Assembly (NCBI GenBank): GCA_964481255.1
Contig: CAYZTZ010000058.1
Span: forward strand, 1-20,253
Reading direction: 5' to 3'
Source: UBA6911 sp964481255
GTDB lineage: Bacteria; Acidobacteriota; UBA6911
DNA: 20,253 bases
The position numbers and the translations under genes are program-made. Of this stretch, positions 5,986-14,803 are shown in pieces (position 1 is the stretch's first letter; the number at the start of each line of letters is the position of its first letter). Under the pieces are notes generated by a model that was not told where the DNA came from, searched no databases, and was given only the letters and a program-made list of their open reading frames with translations.

Positions 5986-7830
5986 CTACGGCTGAGGAAC
6001 CGCTTTCAATTCCACCGTCCCGGTCAGCCTGCCGGCTTTCCGCGACACGTATTCCAGTGTCAGGGCGCCCCGGCCGGATACGAGGAATTGAAATTCCACC
6101 TTGCCGCTTCCGGGCACCTGCAGAAACTGGACTTCCGGCCTGTAAGCCTTGTAGTCCACGCGGTCCAGATAAGGATCGAGCAGCGGCCCGCCCGCGACGA
6201 CCCGTATGCCCTTTCCGGAGACTTTCAGAATGTCGCGCGGGTACAGTTTCCTTTCCACCGCGGCGTACGTCATCGAAGGGATCGCGCGGGCGTTTGCGAG
6301 ACGCACGCGAACCTTAAAGAGATCGTCGCCGATCTTTTCAAGCGCGAAGACGTCCATGCGTATCTCGGGCGTTTGAGCCGCGGCGAAAAGAACGGCGGAC
6401 GCATTGCGGAACACCAGTTCGTTCAGCAGGAACGGGTGCGGCAGGCGCGAGCTCATCTTCACCCAGCCCCCGACCTCGATGTCTCCGTATTGAGGGTGGC
6501 GAAACGGCCTCCACGGCCTGTAGAGTTCGCCCTGGACGACGTTGTCGCTGAATTTGAGGCGCTCGCGCTCCTGCGCGGGGCTGTCCTCCGGGAGGTCGAT
6601 CTCGCCCGGCGCCTGGCGCTTTTCGTCCGGGCCCCGGTAGATTTCCGTTCCGGAGCTGTACAATTCCCCCACAAAGCTGTATGCCCCGGCGAGGTTATAG
6701 GTGAAATTGGTGAAGTCCCCGTGGGTGGTATAAAGGTCCTTCCACACGACCAGGTAGCGGTAGCCCGGGACTATCTTCTCCGCGTTTTTCCCGAGAATGT
6801 CGTAAACGCTTACATCGGACGGGTTCATGGGCTCTTCCGCCTTCGAGCTCGGCCCGCGCAGAAACATCCCGCCGCTGTTGTGGAACGCGTAAACCACGAT
6901 GATGTTGGGGCGGTCCATGATGAACTTCGCGATCGCGCGCGGCCCAAGACCCTCGAACGGATAGTCTCCAGAGCCGCTCTGAACATAGGGCGGCTGCCAG
7001 TTGGATCCCCAGTTGCGGTTGCCGTCCACGTATCCTTCCGCGTCCTCGTTGATCCGGCCGTCCCCGTCGTTGTCGATCCCCTCGTCGCCGAGCAGCGTCC
7101 ATTCCCCCTTCTCGCCGGGTTTTACAGGGACTAGCAGCCGCGGCTCTTCCGGATCGGTCCTGTATTTGCCGAAAGGATCCCTCTTGCGCATCGTGCAGAT
7201 GTTGCCGTCGCCGTCAAGGTCGTCCGGGCCGTCCTCGTCGACGAGCCCGTCGCGGTCGTCGTCTTTCGGGATCCGCAGGCTCCGATTCGAACTGGGATCG
7301 TTCGCGTCCCGGAAGAAATGGTGGCGTCCGTCCACGTTGACCACGGGGATCACATAATAGGCGTTGCGGTCGACCAGCTCCGTGATCTGAGGATTGGCGC
7401 CGTAAAGAGTGAGCAGGCGGTTGAGCAGCGCCAGCGCGACTTCGGCCGCCTGGATTTCGTTGCCGTGGATGTTGCCGTCCACATAAACGCCCGGCTTGGC
7501 CAGCGGAGGGCCCGTCTTGGGGTTGTTGACGGTCATGGCCCAGATCTCCCGTCCTTCCTCGCTTCTGCCGACGACATCGATCGTCGTGAATTCGGGATAG
7601 GCTTCGTGCAGAGCCCGAAGAGCCTCGCCGACCTGCTCGTAAGTGTAGTAGTGGTCGAAACGGAGAGGGACGGTGATCCTCCCGGTTGCCGTGTAGGACA
7701 GCGGTTCGCTCGGGGCGCGGGCGGCCTCCGAAGCGTTGGAGTTCGGTCGCGTTTGCGGGCGGGCGACGCTCGTGTGCGTCGGCGCAGAAAAAACGCATAG
7801 AACGGCAGCAAGCGCAAGCAGCCCTCTCAT
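5986..7830 (-). CDS. Secreted M14 zinc carboxypeptidase with DxDxDG inserts
   Basis: This 614-residue protein has an N-terminal signal peptide (MRGLLALAAVLCVFSA). The M14 domain spans about residues 60-400 and keeps the full active site: H122-G-N-E125 and H317 as zinc ligands, NRNW with N271 and R272 for substrate, and catalytic E389 (FVGEL). Two acidic inserts rich in DxDxDG (about 190-210 and 252-270) resemble calcium-binding loops. The last 200 residues look like a beta-rich C-terminal domain. It probably trims peptides outside the cytoplasm. Start ATG 7830 has GGGAGGT five bases upstream and overlaps the stop of the preceding paralogue by 4 bases (ATGA), so the two are translated together. 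Confidence 0.92.
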   Translation of the reverse strand: MRGLLALAAVLCVFSAPTHTSVARPQTRPNSNASEAARAPSEPLSYTATGRITVPLRFDHYYTYEQVGEALRALHEAYPEFTTIDVVGRSEEGREIWAMTVNNPKTGPPLAKPGVYVDGNIHGNEIQAAEVALALLNRLLTLYGANPQITELVDRNAYYVIPVVNVDGRHHFFRDANDPSSNRSLRIPKDDDRDGLVDEDGPDDLDGDGNICTMRKRDPFGKYRTDPEEPRLLVPVKPGEKGEWTLLGDEGIDNDGDGRINEDAEGYVDGNRNWGSNWQPPYVQSGSGDYPFEGLGPRAIAKFIMDRPNIIVVYAFHNSGGMFLRGPSSKAEEPMNPSDVSVYDILGKNAEKIVPGYRYLVVWKDLYTTHGDFTNFTYNLAGAYSFVGELYSSGTEIYRGPDEKRQAPGEIDLPEDSPAQERERLKFSDNVVQGELYRPWRPFRHPQYGDIEVGGWVKMSSRLPHPFLLNELVFRNASAVLFAAAQTPEIRMDVFALEKIGDDLFKVRVRLANARAIPSMTYAAVERKLYPRDILKVSGKGIRVVAGGPLLDPYLDRVDYKAYRPEVQFLQVPGSGKVEFQFLVSGRGALTLEYVSRKAGRLTGTVELKAVPQP

Positions 7831-9896
7831 CGCGCACCTCCCAGGCGAATCTCCGCCTCATCCCGCCATGCGTTCGTCGATTCCAGCTTCAGGGACAGCA
7901 TCCGGGGCTTTTCCGATTGAATGAGCCATGTCAGTTTGACGCTTTGGAGCGCGTCTATGTCCTGGATGACCGTGCGCCTGTTGCCGGAAAGAATAACCAG
8001 ACCGTCGCCGCCGACGGTGACCACGGCTGGGCCGACGCGCCGGTTGCGCTTTCCCATCGCGGTCGGAAACGGCAGCCCGCCCGCGTTGTGCACCCAGACC
8101 GTCAGTTCATAAACCGAGATCCCTTTGAGAACAGCCTCGCTTTTGAGGATTTTCAAGCGAGGCAGTTTTTCGGCGATCCTGAAAACCCAAGGCACCTGAC
8201 CTTCGAGCAGTCCCCGGATCATTTCCGGAGGAGGCGTGCCCTCGGCGTACGGGGCCGGGCCGCCGATCTCCACGTCCCCGAGCGCCGGGTGCCTGAACGG
8301 CGTCCACGGGATGAAGCCTTTCCCTTGAAGAAACCTGTCGCTGAATGCCAGGAGCGCCTTCATCTTGGGATCGGCGCCGCCCGCGTCTTTGGGCTTCGGC
8401 GCCTTTTTCAAAATCTCCGCGATCGCCTTCGGCGTCATCCTGCCGCTCCGGACGCCCTCAATCAGAGCCGCCGGCTTGATGGAGTCGGGAGCGTTGTTCT
8501 CTTTCAGGAACTCGGACAACTTCTCCTCGCCCAGAGCCGCAAACGCCTCGCTCGACATCTTCTCCAGAGAATCCGCCGTGATGCCGCTCTTCGGAGACTT
8601 TTCGGCGTCGGCTTCCGGGGGAGTCCAGAAATCCATGCTGAAGGCGGGTACCCCGAGGTGATAATAGGACCACAGTTCAAAGGAGCCGTCCTTCGGCTGA
8701 ATCGGTTCGATGCGCCTGCCGTCGAGCCTGTTCTGCTTGAGATATTCCTTGTAACGGCCGCTGAGCTCCCTGTAGAACTTGAGATCTTCCTCCAGGGGAT
8801 TCACCACAGGGCCGAGACCGAGCAGAGACGCGACCATCGCCTCGGTCAACTCGGCTCCCGGCGGAAGCCTCGGCCGGACGATATCCATGATTTCCTGCAT
8901 GGTATAGACGGCGTTCGGGTCGGCGCCGAAGGCCTTCGCGTATCGTTCGGGTATCCTGATTCTGTTGGGGTCGAATGCGGCCTGGCGGCCGCCCGCGGGC
9001 GGCTGAAGGCACATATTGCTCGCCCCCAGCGTGAATGTCATGGCGATTTCCGGGCGGCCCGCCACGAACTGCATTACGGCGAAGGTCTCGGGCTCGCTCC
9101 CGGGCCAGAGGCCGCCCGTCGCGGTGAAGGGCTTGAAAAGATGGGGGAAGGTAATGCTTATATCCGTTCCGCCCGGGCCGTCCTCGTTGTATTCGCCGTC
9201 TCCGTCGTTGTCGACTCCTTCCGTATAGAGCTTGTAGATGCCTTTTTCGCCCTTCGCCGCGTCGGCGCGTCTCATGAGACGGGGGTCGTCTTCAGACGGG
9301 ATCCATTCACCGGCGGGATCCATCACGCGCATTCCGGTGATGATGCCGTTGCCGTCGAGGTCGTCCGGGCCGTCCTCGTCTTCGGCGTCGTCCATGTCGT
9401 CGTTGTGGGGGCGGCCGTTCCGGCCGTCGGCGTAAGACGGCTTCGTGAAATGCCGCAAGGAGCCGTCGGGGTTGCCCGCGGGGAGGATATACCAGGTGAG
9501 ATCCTTTCGTGCCTCCGGCCTCGCGATCAGCTGATAGGCCAGAAACAGGGCGGCTTCAGACGCTATTGGCAGCGTTCCCTCGAAATTGCCGGCGACAAAA
9601 ACAGCCGGCATGCGATGGGCTTTCATGCCGGCGTCGGGACCGATCTCCAGGACCAGGAGATCATGCCCCCCGGGGCTGTGCCCGATACGATGGATGGCCG
9701 TCAGGCCGGGATTCGCCTTATGGATCGCTTCGATGGCTTCAGTCGATTCCTGCGGGGTGTGATAACGGTCGAATTGAATTAAAGCGGGGCCGGGCGGGGC
9801 ATTTGCCGGGACCGGAACCTGGACGGTTATGCCGACGGATGCCGGAACGCAGACCGCGGCGGCGAGAATAAGCGCGCGTAAGCTCGTGTGAATCAT
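7827..9896 (-). CDS. Secreted M14-like pseudoenzyme lacking the zinc site
   Basis: This 689-residue protein starts at ATG 9896 behind AGAGG and opens with a signal peptide (MIHTSLRALILAAAVCVPAS). It aligns block by block with its downstream neighbour: HKANPGL, AVFVAGNFEG, ILPAGNPDGS, EDGPDDLDGNG, GVDNDGDGEYNEDG and the FIPWTPFRHPALGDVEIGG segment. The catalytic positions are all replaced. The HGNE zinc motif reads EGTL (106-109), NRNW reads SITF, the third ligand His reads L290, and the catalytic Glu reads D422. The protein is therefore probably not a metallopeptidase. The helical insert around residues 430-520 is absent from the neighbour. It may bind peptides, or scaffold or regulate the active paralogue with which it is translationally coupled. 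Confidence 0.88.
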   Translation of the reverse strand: MIHTSLRALILAAAVCVPASVGITVQVPVPANAPPGPALIQFDRYHTPQESTEAIEAIHKANPGLTAIHRIGHSPGGHDLLVLEIGPDAGMKAHRMPAVFVAGNFEGTLPIASEAALFLAYQLIARPEARKDLTWYILPAGNPDGSLRHFTKPSYADGRNGRPHNDDMDDAEDEDGPDDLDGNGIITGMRVMDPAGEWIPSEDDPRLMRRADAAKGEKGIYKLYTEGVDNDGDGEYNEDGPGGTDISITFPHLFKPFTATGGLWPGSEPETFAVMQFVAGRPEIAMTFTLGASNMCLQPPAGGRQAAFDPNRIRIPERYAKAFGADPNAVYTMQEIMDIVRPRLPPGAELTEAMVASLLGLGPVVNPLEEDLKFYRELSGRYKEYLKQNRLDGRRIEPIQPKDGSFELWSYYHLGVPAFSMDFWTPPEADAEKSPKSGITADSLEKMSSEAFAALGEEKLSEFLKENNAPDSIKPAALIEGVRSGRMTPKAIAEILKKAPKPKDAGGADPKMKALLAFSDRFLQGKGFIPWTPFRHPALGDVEIGGPAPYAEGTPPPEMIRGLLEGQVPWVFRIAEKLPRLKILKSEAVLKGISVYELTVWVHNAGGLPFPTAMGKRNRRVGPAVVTVGGDGLVILSGNRRTVIQDIDALQSVKLTWLIQSEKPRMLSLKLESTNAWRDEAEIRLGGAR

Positions 9897-10020
9897 GATG
9901 GCCTCTGAAAATCTTCAAACTCGCGTCCGCGTCCAGGCCTTGTCGGAACCGGCTTCAAGCTCCCCAGCGGGGCGGCGACCTGCGATCGCGCGCGAAAATG
10001 GACTCGCCCGGCGAAGGCTC

Positions 10021-10029
10021 AATATAACA
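10021..10029 (-). promoter_or_regulatory. Possible extended -10 promoter for the M14 pair
   Basis: On the minus strand TGTTATATT (10029-10021) has the TGn extension and a TATAAT-like box (TATATT). It lies about 125 bases before the ATG at 9896, and no good -35 hexamer accompanies it. Nothing else is recognised in 9897-10092. Confidence 0.3.
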
Positions 10030-10092
10030 CCGGAATTAGATAAACAGGCGGTGTTTCTCGCGCGGCTTTGCCTCAGGTTTTGTTATGGGATG

Positions 10093-10118
10093 AAAAAAGC
10101 CCCGGGTCGCCGTCCGGT
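10093..10118 (-). terminator. Weak intrinsic terminator after the Uma2 gene
   Basis: Just after the stop at 10121, the minus strand reads ACCGG, a short spacer, then CCGGGGC followed directly by six T (10098-10093). The stem is only about 4-5 GC pairs, but the T-tract position is right for Rho-independent termination. It would separate the Uma2 gene from the M14 operon. Confidence 0.4.
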
Positions 10119-10120
10119 CT

Positions 10121-10672
10121 TTATCCTTTTTCAATCCCGGAAAGGCGGATTTCCGCGGGAATGATTCTTGACGGTAAAGCGTCGGAATCGCTGCGCGCGC
10201 CGGCCGAGGCGTATCCCATCTCGCTCCAGATCAGCACTTCCACGGTACCGTTGTCCGGGTCGGCGATCCAGTATTCGGGGATTTCGAAACGGGAATAGAT
10301 GCTTCTTTTGAGCCGGAGATCCTTTTCCCGTGTGTGCGGGGACATGACTTCGACGACGAGATCGGGCGTTCCCCAGAGCTTCGTTTCGCCGATCATGCCC
10401 CTGCGCTCCCTGCGGACGAAGAGGATATCGGGCTGAATCACATTGCAGCGCGAGAGAAAGACGGGGTAGGGAGCGAAAAGCACCTTTCCCAGGTTGCCCG
10501 ATTCGGCGAACTCGGAAAGAGCCGCCGCCAACCTCAGGACAACGGCCTGATGCCGGGCTCCGGGCAAAGGGTCGTCCCAGAAACGCCCGTCGAGGATCTC
10601 GAGGCGTTTCGTCGCGGGAAGGGTACGGAGACCGTCACAGCGCAAGAGCGCATTCGAAGCAGGGTGGATCAT
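10121..10672 (-). CDS. Uma2 family (DUF820) PD-(D/E)xK nuclease-like protein
   Basis: This 183-residue protein matches the Uma2 family throughout. It has RLEILDGRFW-DPLPGARHQAVV near residues 23-45, then a strand ending IQPDILFV with conserved D82. The hallmark PDLVVEVMSPHTREKDLRLKRSIY follows (103-126, with E108 and K118/K122), then IPEYWIADPD. These residues form the PD-(D/E)xK restriction-endonuclease-like core. Family members are abundant in cyanobacteria and some environmental bacteria, often in many copies, and their biological role is not settled. Start ATG 10672 follows a GGGGGAG site. It lies 68 bases downstream of parC on the same strand, with a T-rich tract (about 10687-10698) between them. 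Confidence 0.9.
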   Translation of the reverse strand: MIHPASNALLRCDGLRTLPATKRLEILDGRFWDDPLPGARHQAVVLRLAAALSEFAESGNLGKVLFAPYPVFLSRCNVIQPDILFVRRERRGMIGETKLWGTPDLVVEVMSPHTREKDLRLKRSIYSRFEIPEYWIADPDNGTVEVLIWSEMGYASAGARSDSDALPSRIIPAEIRLSGIEKG

Positions 10673-10740
10673 ATCTCCCCCGGCAAAAAGAAAAAGTCCA
10701 CCCGTAATGTTTCCGGCGCGGATGTTTTATTTCACCGGCC

Positions 10741-12795
10741 CTAAGGGGAATTGATAAACCTGCCGGGCGGTCCCGTCAGGGTGTCGTCCCAGTCGGGAGC
10801 CTTTGAGCCGCCCACGTAGTCGATCCGGTTGGCCGTCAGCACGAGCCCCTTGGCCTCGCGTCCCAAGACCGGCTGGCGCTCCACGTTGAACTTCTGCTGG
10901 CGGATCCTGATACGGCTGTCGGCAACGTAGCGGACATAGATTTGGCCGGGGTTCTCGTCGGAAAAAAAGATGAGGTTGGCGCCCCTCGGGGCGAGGCGGG
11001 ATTCTCTATTGGTGATGATGCCTCCCAACAAAAACTTCTTGTAATATATGAAGAAATCCAGTTCATAGACGGCCGTCAGAACACGCTGCCGGTCCAGGAT
11101 CGCGCAATGGACGAGTGATGTGTCCACAAAGAGCTTTTCGGGCGGAGGCGCCACTTTGCAGCGCCCGTCCTTCCACACGAGCAGCAGCTTGTCCAGAGGG
11201 GAGCAGGCGACAATCGATTCTCCCGTGACGCCGTGCCCGAGGTAGCCTTTTTCACGGTCGTAACGGATCGTAAGATCGGTGGCGGTCAGTTCACGTTCCG
11301 ATATTTCGCTGAATGCGGCCGGCCGCGTGCGCCGCGGGTATTGCGGTCCGTATTTTCGAAGGATCCCCCGCAGATAGCGTATCGTGTAGGGCACGATCCC
11401 GCCTAGGTTCGCGTCGACCTCCGCGCGTTCGGCGCGCAGGCGCTCGATTTCCCTGCGGGTTTTCTCCAGGTCCATGCGCGAGACGCGGCGGATGGGTATG
11501 CCGAGCAGGCGGTCCACGTCGTCGCGCGTGATGTCGCGTTCGAGCTCGCCCCGGAAGGGCAGGAGGCCCTGCGCGACGCTTTCATGGACGGCCTGGGCCG
11601 ACTCGCACTTTTCGATCCTTTGATAAATGCGGTGTTCGATGAAGAGGCGCATCAGCGTCTGGTGGTGGATTTCCTCCGACAGCCTGCGGCGCTGATGCTG
11701 CAGTTCGCGCCGCAGAATCTCCACAAGCCTCCGGGTGTTGTGGCGCAGGATCGAAGCGACGTCCATTTCAACCGGCTTGTGGTCCCGGATGACGACGATG
11801 CGGCTGGATATCTGCACCTGGCATTGGGTGAAGGCGTACAACGCCGCCGTCGCCCGGTCCAGATCCTGTTCGGGAGGCAGGTGGATTTCGATCTCGGCCT
11901 GCTCGGCCGTGAAATCGTCGATGCTTTTGATTCTGATCTTGCCCCGTCGCGCGGCCTCCTCGATGGACGCGATCAGGGACTCGGTCGTGGCGCCGGCGGG
12001 GAGTTCCCGGATGACCAGGGTGCGCCCGTCCTTCTTGTCGATGCGCGCGCGCACCGTCACGTGTCCGCGCCCCTCGTCGTAGGCCCGCGCGTCCATCAGC
12101 CCGCCCTGCGGGAAATCCGGCTGCAGGCGGAAAGGCTTGTTGTTGAGGACGGCGATCTGGGCCTCCAGCAATTCGGCGAAATTGTGGGGCAGCACGCGCG
12201 TCGAGATTCCCACGGCGATGCCCTCGGCGCCCAGCATCAGCAGCAGGGGGAGCTTGGCCGGGAGCGCGGCGGGCTCTTTTTTCCGGCCGTCATAGGTCGG
12301 CACGAACTCCGTCAGGTCGTCGTTGAAAAGCTCGTTTCGGGCCAGCTCCGTCAGGCGGCACTCGATATAGCGGGCGGCGGCGGGCGGGTCGCCGGTCAGC
12401 AGGTTGCCGAAATTCCCCTGCCGCTCGATGAGATACTCGCGGTTCGCCAGCCCGATCAGGGCTTCTTCGATGGAAGCGTCGCCATGGGGGTGGAACTGCA
12501 TGCAATAGCCGACGATATTGGCGACCTTGATGAATTTGCCGTCGTCGTTTTCATGCAGGGAATATAGGATGCGCCGCTGCACAGGCTTCAGGCCGTCGTC
12601 GAGATCGGGAATGGCGCGGTCCCGGATCACATAGGCGGCGTACTGCAGAAAGTTTTGGTCCATCAGCCGCTTGAGCGGGCCTTCGCCGATGGCCGTCAAA
12701 CCGCGGGCCGCGCCGTCGCCGGCGGCTTCGGTTGCGTTTTCCGCGGACAGTTCCGCGTCGTCGAAAAGCGGCAGTTTCTTCTGGCCGTCCGTCAT
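10741..12795 (-). CDS. parC: DNA topoisomerase IV subunit A
   Basis: This 684-residue protein is the DNA cleavage and rejoining subunit of a type IIA topoisomerase that unlinks daughter chromosomes. The breakage-reunion domain shows DGLKPVQRRILYSL (67-80), FHPHGDASIEEAL (101-113), QGNFGNL and the catalytic Tyr at Y143 in AARYIECRL. A coiled-coil arm spans about 360-400. The C-terminal part is short, with only a partial beta-pinwheel and no GyrA box, which separates it from GyrA. An acidic, low-complexity leader of about 30 residues precedes the domain. Its ATG overlaps the parE stop by 4 bases (ATGA) with little ribosome site of its own, so translation is coupled. ParC of this shape is usual in Bacteroidota-like lineages. 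Confidence 0.93.
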   Translation of the reverse strand: MTDGQKKLPLFDDAELSAENATEAAGDGAARGLTAIGEGPLKRLMDQNFLQYAAYVIRDRAIPDLDDGLKPVQRRILYSLHENDDGKFIKVANIVGYCMQFHPHGDASIEEALIGLANREYLIERQGNFGNLLTGDPPAAARYIECRLTELARNELFNDDLTEFVPTYDGRKKEPAALPAKLPLLLMLGAEGIAVGISTRVLPHNFAELLEAQIAVLNNKPFRLQPDFPQGGLMDARAYDEGRGHVTVRARIDKKDGRTLVIRELPAGATTESLIASIEEAARRGKIRIKSIDDFTAEQAEIEIHLPPEQDLDRATAALYAFTQCQVQISSRIVVIRDHKPVEMDVASILRHNTRRLVEILRRELQHQRRRLSEEIHHQTLMRLFIEHRIYQRIEKCESAQAVHESVAQGLLPFRGELERDITRDDVDRLLGIPIRRVSRMDLEKTRREIERLRAERAEVDANLGGIVPYTIRYLRGILRKYGPQYPRRTRPAAFSEISERELTATDLTIRYDREKGYLGHGVTGESIVACSPLDKLLLVWKDGRCKVAPPPEKLFVDTSLVHCAILDRQRVLTAVYELDFFIYYKKFLLGGIITNRESRLAPRGANLIFFSDENPGQIYVRYVADSRIRIRQQKFNVERQPVLGREAKGLVLTANRIDYVGGSKAPDWDDTLTGPPGRFINSP

Positions 12796-14606
12796 GGCTC
12801 GGCCTCGATGACGAGATGGTTCATGATGTACTGGCGGCGCTCCGGCGTGTTGCGCCCCATGTAGAAGCCGAGGATGGCCGGCACGCTGCGGCGGTCGGCC
12901 AGGCGCACAGGGGTCAGGCGCATGTCGCGGCCGATGAAGCGCCGGAATTCCGCGGGCGATATTTCCCCCAGCCCTTTGAAGCGCGTCACTTCGGCGCCGC
13001 GCAGATCCCCGACGGCGGCGTCGCGCTCCTTTTCCGAATAGCAGTAGACCGCCTGTTTGGAATTGCGCACGCGGAAAAGCGGCGTCTCCAGGATATGCAC
13101 GTGGCCGTCGTGGACGAGGGGCTCGAAAAAGCGGAGGAAGAAGGTCAACAGCAGGTTGCGGATGTGCAGCCCGTCCACGTCGGCGTCGGTCGCGAGGATG
13201 ATCCTGCCGTACCGGAGACGGTCGGGTGTTTCCTCGATATCGAGGCTGCGCATCAGATTGTAGAGTTCCTCGTTCTTATACATCGCGTCGCGCTGCAGAT
13301 CGCACACGTTCAGGGGCTTCCCGCGCATGGTGAAGACCGCCTGGCAATTGACGTCCCGGCAGCTGACGATCGACCCCGCCGCGGACTGGCCTTCGGTGAT
13401 GAAGATCATGGACTCGGCGCCCCGGCCGGTGCGCCTGTTGTAGTGGATCTTGCAGTCCTTGAGCTGGGGCACCCGCAGGGACGCGGCGCGCGCGCGTTCC
13501 CGGGCCATTTTCTTGATCGCCTGCAGCTCCCGGCGCAGCTTGACCGTCTCCTCGATCTTGGCAAGCGCCGCCTGCGCCGATTTGGGATTGCGGTGGAGAA
13601 GGTCGACGACGATTTCGCGCACGCGCGACACCCATTCGCCGCGAAGCTCCGTGTTTCCCAGTTTGTTTTTGGTCTGCGATTCGAAAACCGGCTCCTGCAG
13701 GCGGACGGCGACGGCGCCCGCCATCCCCTCCCGAACGTCGTCGCCTTCGAACCGGCCTTTGGAAAACTCATTGAAGCCTTTGACCAGGCCTTCGCGGAAC
13801 GCGCTCAGGTGCGTGCCCCCGTCGGCCGTAAACTGGCCGTTGACGAAAGACAGGAAGGTCTCTTCGAAGCGCTGGGTGTGGGTGAGGGTGAGTTCGAGCG
13901 TCCTCGAGCGGAAATACAACGGAGGGTACAGAGCCTCGTCTCCCACTTCCTCCCGCAGGAGGTCCAGGAGCCCGTCCCGGGAGAGGAACACCCGGCCGTT
14001 GTACTCGATGCGCAGGCCCGCGTTGAGGAAGGAGTAAAGCTTCAGGCGGCGCTCGACGTGCTCCGGCTGAAAGGCGGCGTCGCCGAAGATCTCGGGGTCC
14101 GGCTCGAAAATCACGAGGGTGCCGTCGGGTTCGTCCGGCGTCCTGCCCCTCGGCTGTTCAAGCAGTTTCCCCCTCGCGAAGGAGGCTTCCGCGTATTCGC
14201 CGTTGCGGTGGCTGCGCACGAGGAAACTGCGGGAGAGCGCGTTGACGGCTTTCGTCCCGATGCCGTTCAGGCCGACGCTGAATTGAAAAACCTCGTCGCT
14301 GTATTTGGCGCCGGTGTTGATGCGCGAGACGCAGTCGACGACTTTGCCCAGTGGAATGCCGCGGCCGTAATCCCGCACGCTGACCCTGGAGCCTTCAAGC
14401 GAGATCCGAATCCTGTCGCCGTAGCCCATGATGAATTCATCGACGGAGTTGTCGACGATCTCCTTGAGGAGGATGTAGATGCCGTCGTCATATTCGGAGC
14501 CGTCGCCGACGCGGCCGATATACATCCCCGTCCGCCTGCGGATATGCTCCAGGGACGAGAGGGATTTTATTTTGTCTTCGTCGTAATTGTGCCGGCGCGT
14601 CGTCAT
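12792..14606 (-). CDS. parE: DNA topoisomerase IV subunit B
   Basis: This 604-residue protein is the ATPase subunit partnering ParC. The GHKL ATP site includes E49 and N53 (LLKEIVDNSVDEF), DYGRGIP (79-85) and the lid GLNGIGTKAVNALS (112-125). The transducer carries QTKNKLGN (311-318). The TOPRIM domain has EGQSAAGS (405-412) and DADVDG (474-479), followed by RFKGLGE. EGQSAAGS replaces the EGDSAGGS of proteobacterial ParE/GyrB, and the nearby SCRDVNCQAVFTMRGKPLN resembles the Bacteroidota-type enzyme. The short length lacks the GyrB insert. It is the first gene of the minus-strand series and diverges from the URO-D gene. I found no confident promoter in 14607-14760. Confidence 0.94.
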   Translation of the reverse strand: MTTRRHNYDEDKIKSLSSLEHIRRRTGMYIGRVGDGSEYDDGIYILLKEIVDNSVDEFIMGYGDRIRISLEGSRVSVRDYGRGIPLGKVVDCVSRINTGAKYSDEVFQFSVGLNGIGTKAVNALSRSFLVRSHRNGEYAEASFARGKLLEQPRGRTPDEPDGTLVIFEPDPEIFGDAAFQPEHVERRLKLYSFLNAGLRIEYNGRVFLSRDGLLDLLREEVGDEALYPPLYFRSRTLELTLTHTQRFEETFLSFVNGQFTADGGTHLSAFREGLVKGFNEFSKGRFEGDDVREGMAGAVAVRLQEPVFESQTKNKLGNTELRGEWVSRVREIVVDLLHRNPKSAQAALAKIEETVKLRRELQAIKKMARERARAASLRVPQLKDCKIHYNRRTGRGAESMIFITEGQSAAGSIVSCRDVNCQAVFTMRGKPLNVCDLQRDAMYKNEELYNLMRSLDIEETPDRLRYGRIILATDADVDGLHIRNLLLTFFLRFFEPLVHDGHVHILETPLFRVRNSKQAVYCYSEKERDAAVGDLRGAEVTRFKGLGEISPAEFRRFIGRDMRLTPVRLADRRSVPAILGFYMGRNTPERRQYIMNHLVIEAEP

Positions 14607-14771
14607 GTTTAGAAGCAGGTGATTCTACCAACTCGCGAGGCAAAACTCAGCCACAGATTTTGCGGATTTTCAGGATAGAACCGTTTGCGGAACATATCGC
14701 GGTTTGGAGGCCGGGGGAGGGCGGCGCCCGGCGGTCGATCCGGGAATAAGGGATCCGCGATTTCGCAGTTG
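14607..14771. other. Divergent intergenic region between parE and the URO-D operon
   Basis: This holds the upstream regions of both operons. A TAGAAT hexamer on the minus strand close to the parE start could be a -10 box, but no -35 at proper spacing is seen. A GC-rich patch (about 14707-14737) is present. No gene is supported here. Confidence 0.4.
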
Positions 14772-14800
14772 TTGCTCCCATGGGCGCATCAGGCTATGAT
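14772..14800 (+). promoter_or_regulatory. Candidate sigma70 promoter of the URO-D operon
   Basis: TTGCTC (14772-14777) and TATGAT (14795-14800) are separated by exactly 17 bases. The -10 box matches 5 of 6 consensus positions and the -35 box 3 of 6, including TTG. Transcription would start near 14807, giving a leader of about 150 nt. Confidence 0.5.
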
Positions 14801-14803
14801 GGG

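Noticed and set aside
5518..7134. 538-codon open frame on the + strand
   Set aside because: It lies antisense to the SDR and M14 genes and crosses the gap between them. It has no family motif, and both opposite-strand genes have full catalytic signatures.
7686..9782. 698-codon open frame on the + strand
   Set aside because: It is the antisense shadow of the M14-like gene at 7827-9896, produced by high GC at third codon positions. Its translation is Arg-rich and low in complexity.
12732..14612. 626-codon open frame on the + strand
   Set aside because: It is antisense to parE over its whole length, and parE is unmistakable.
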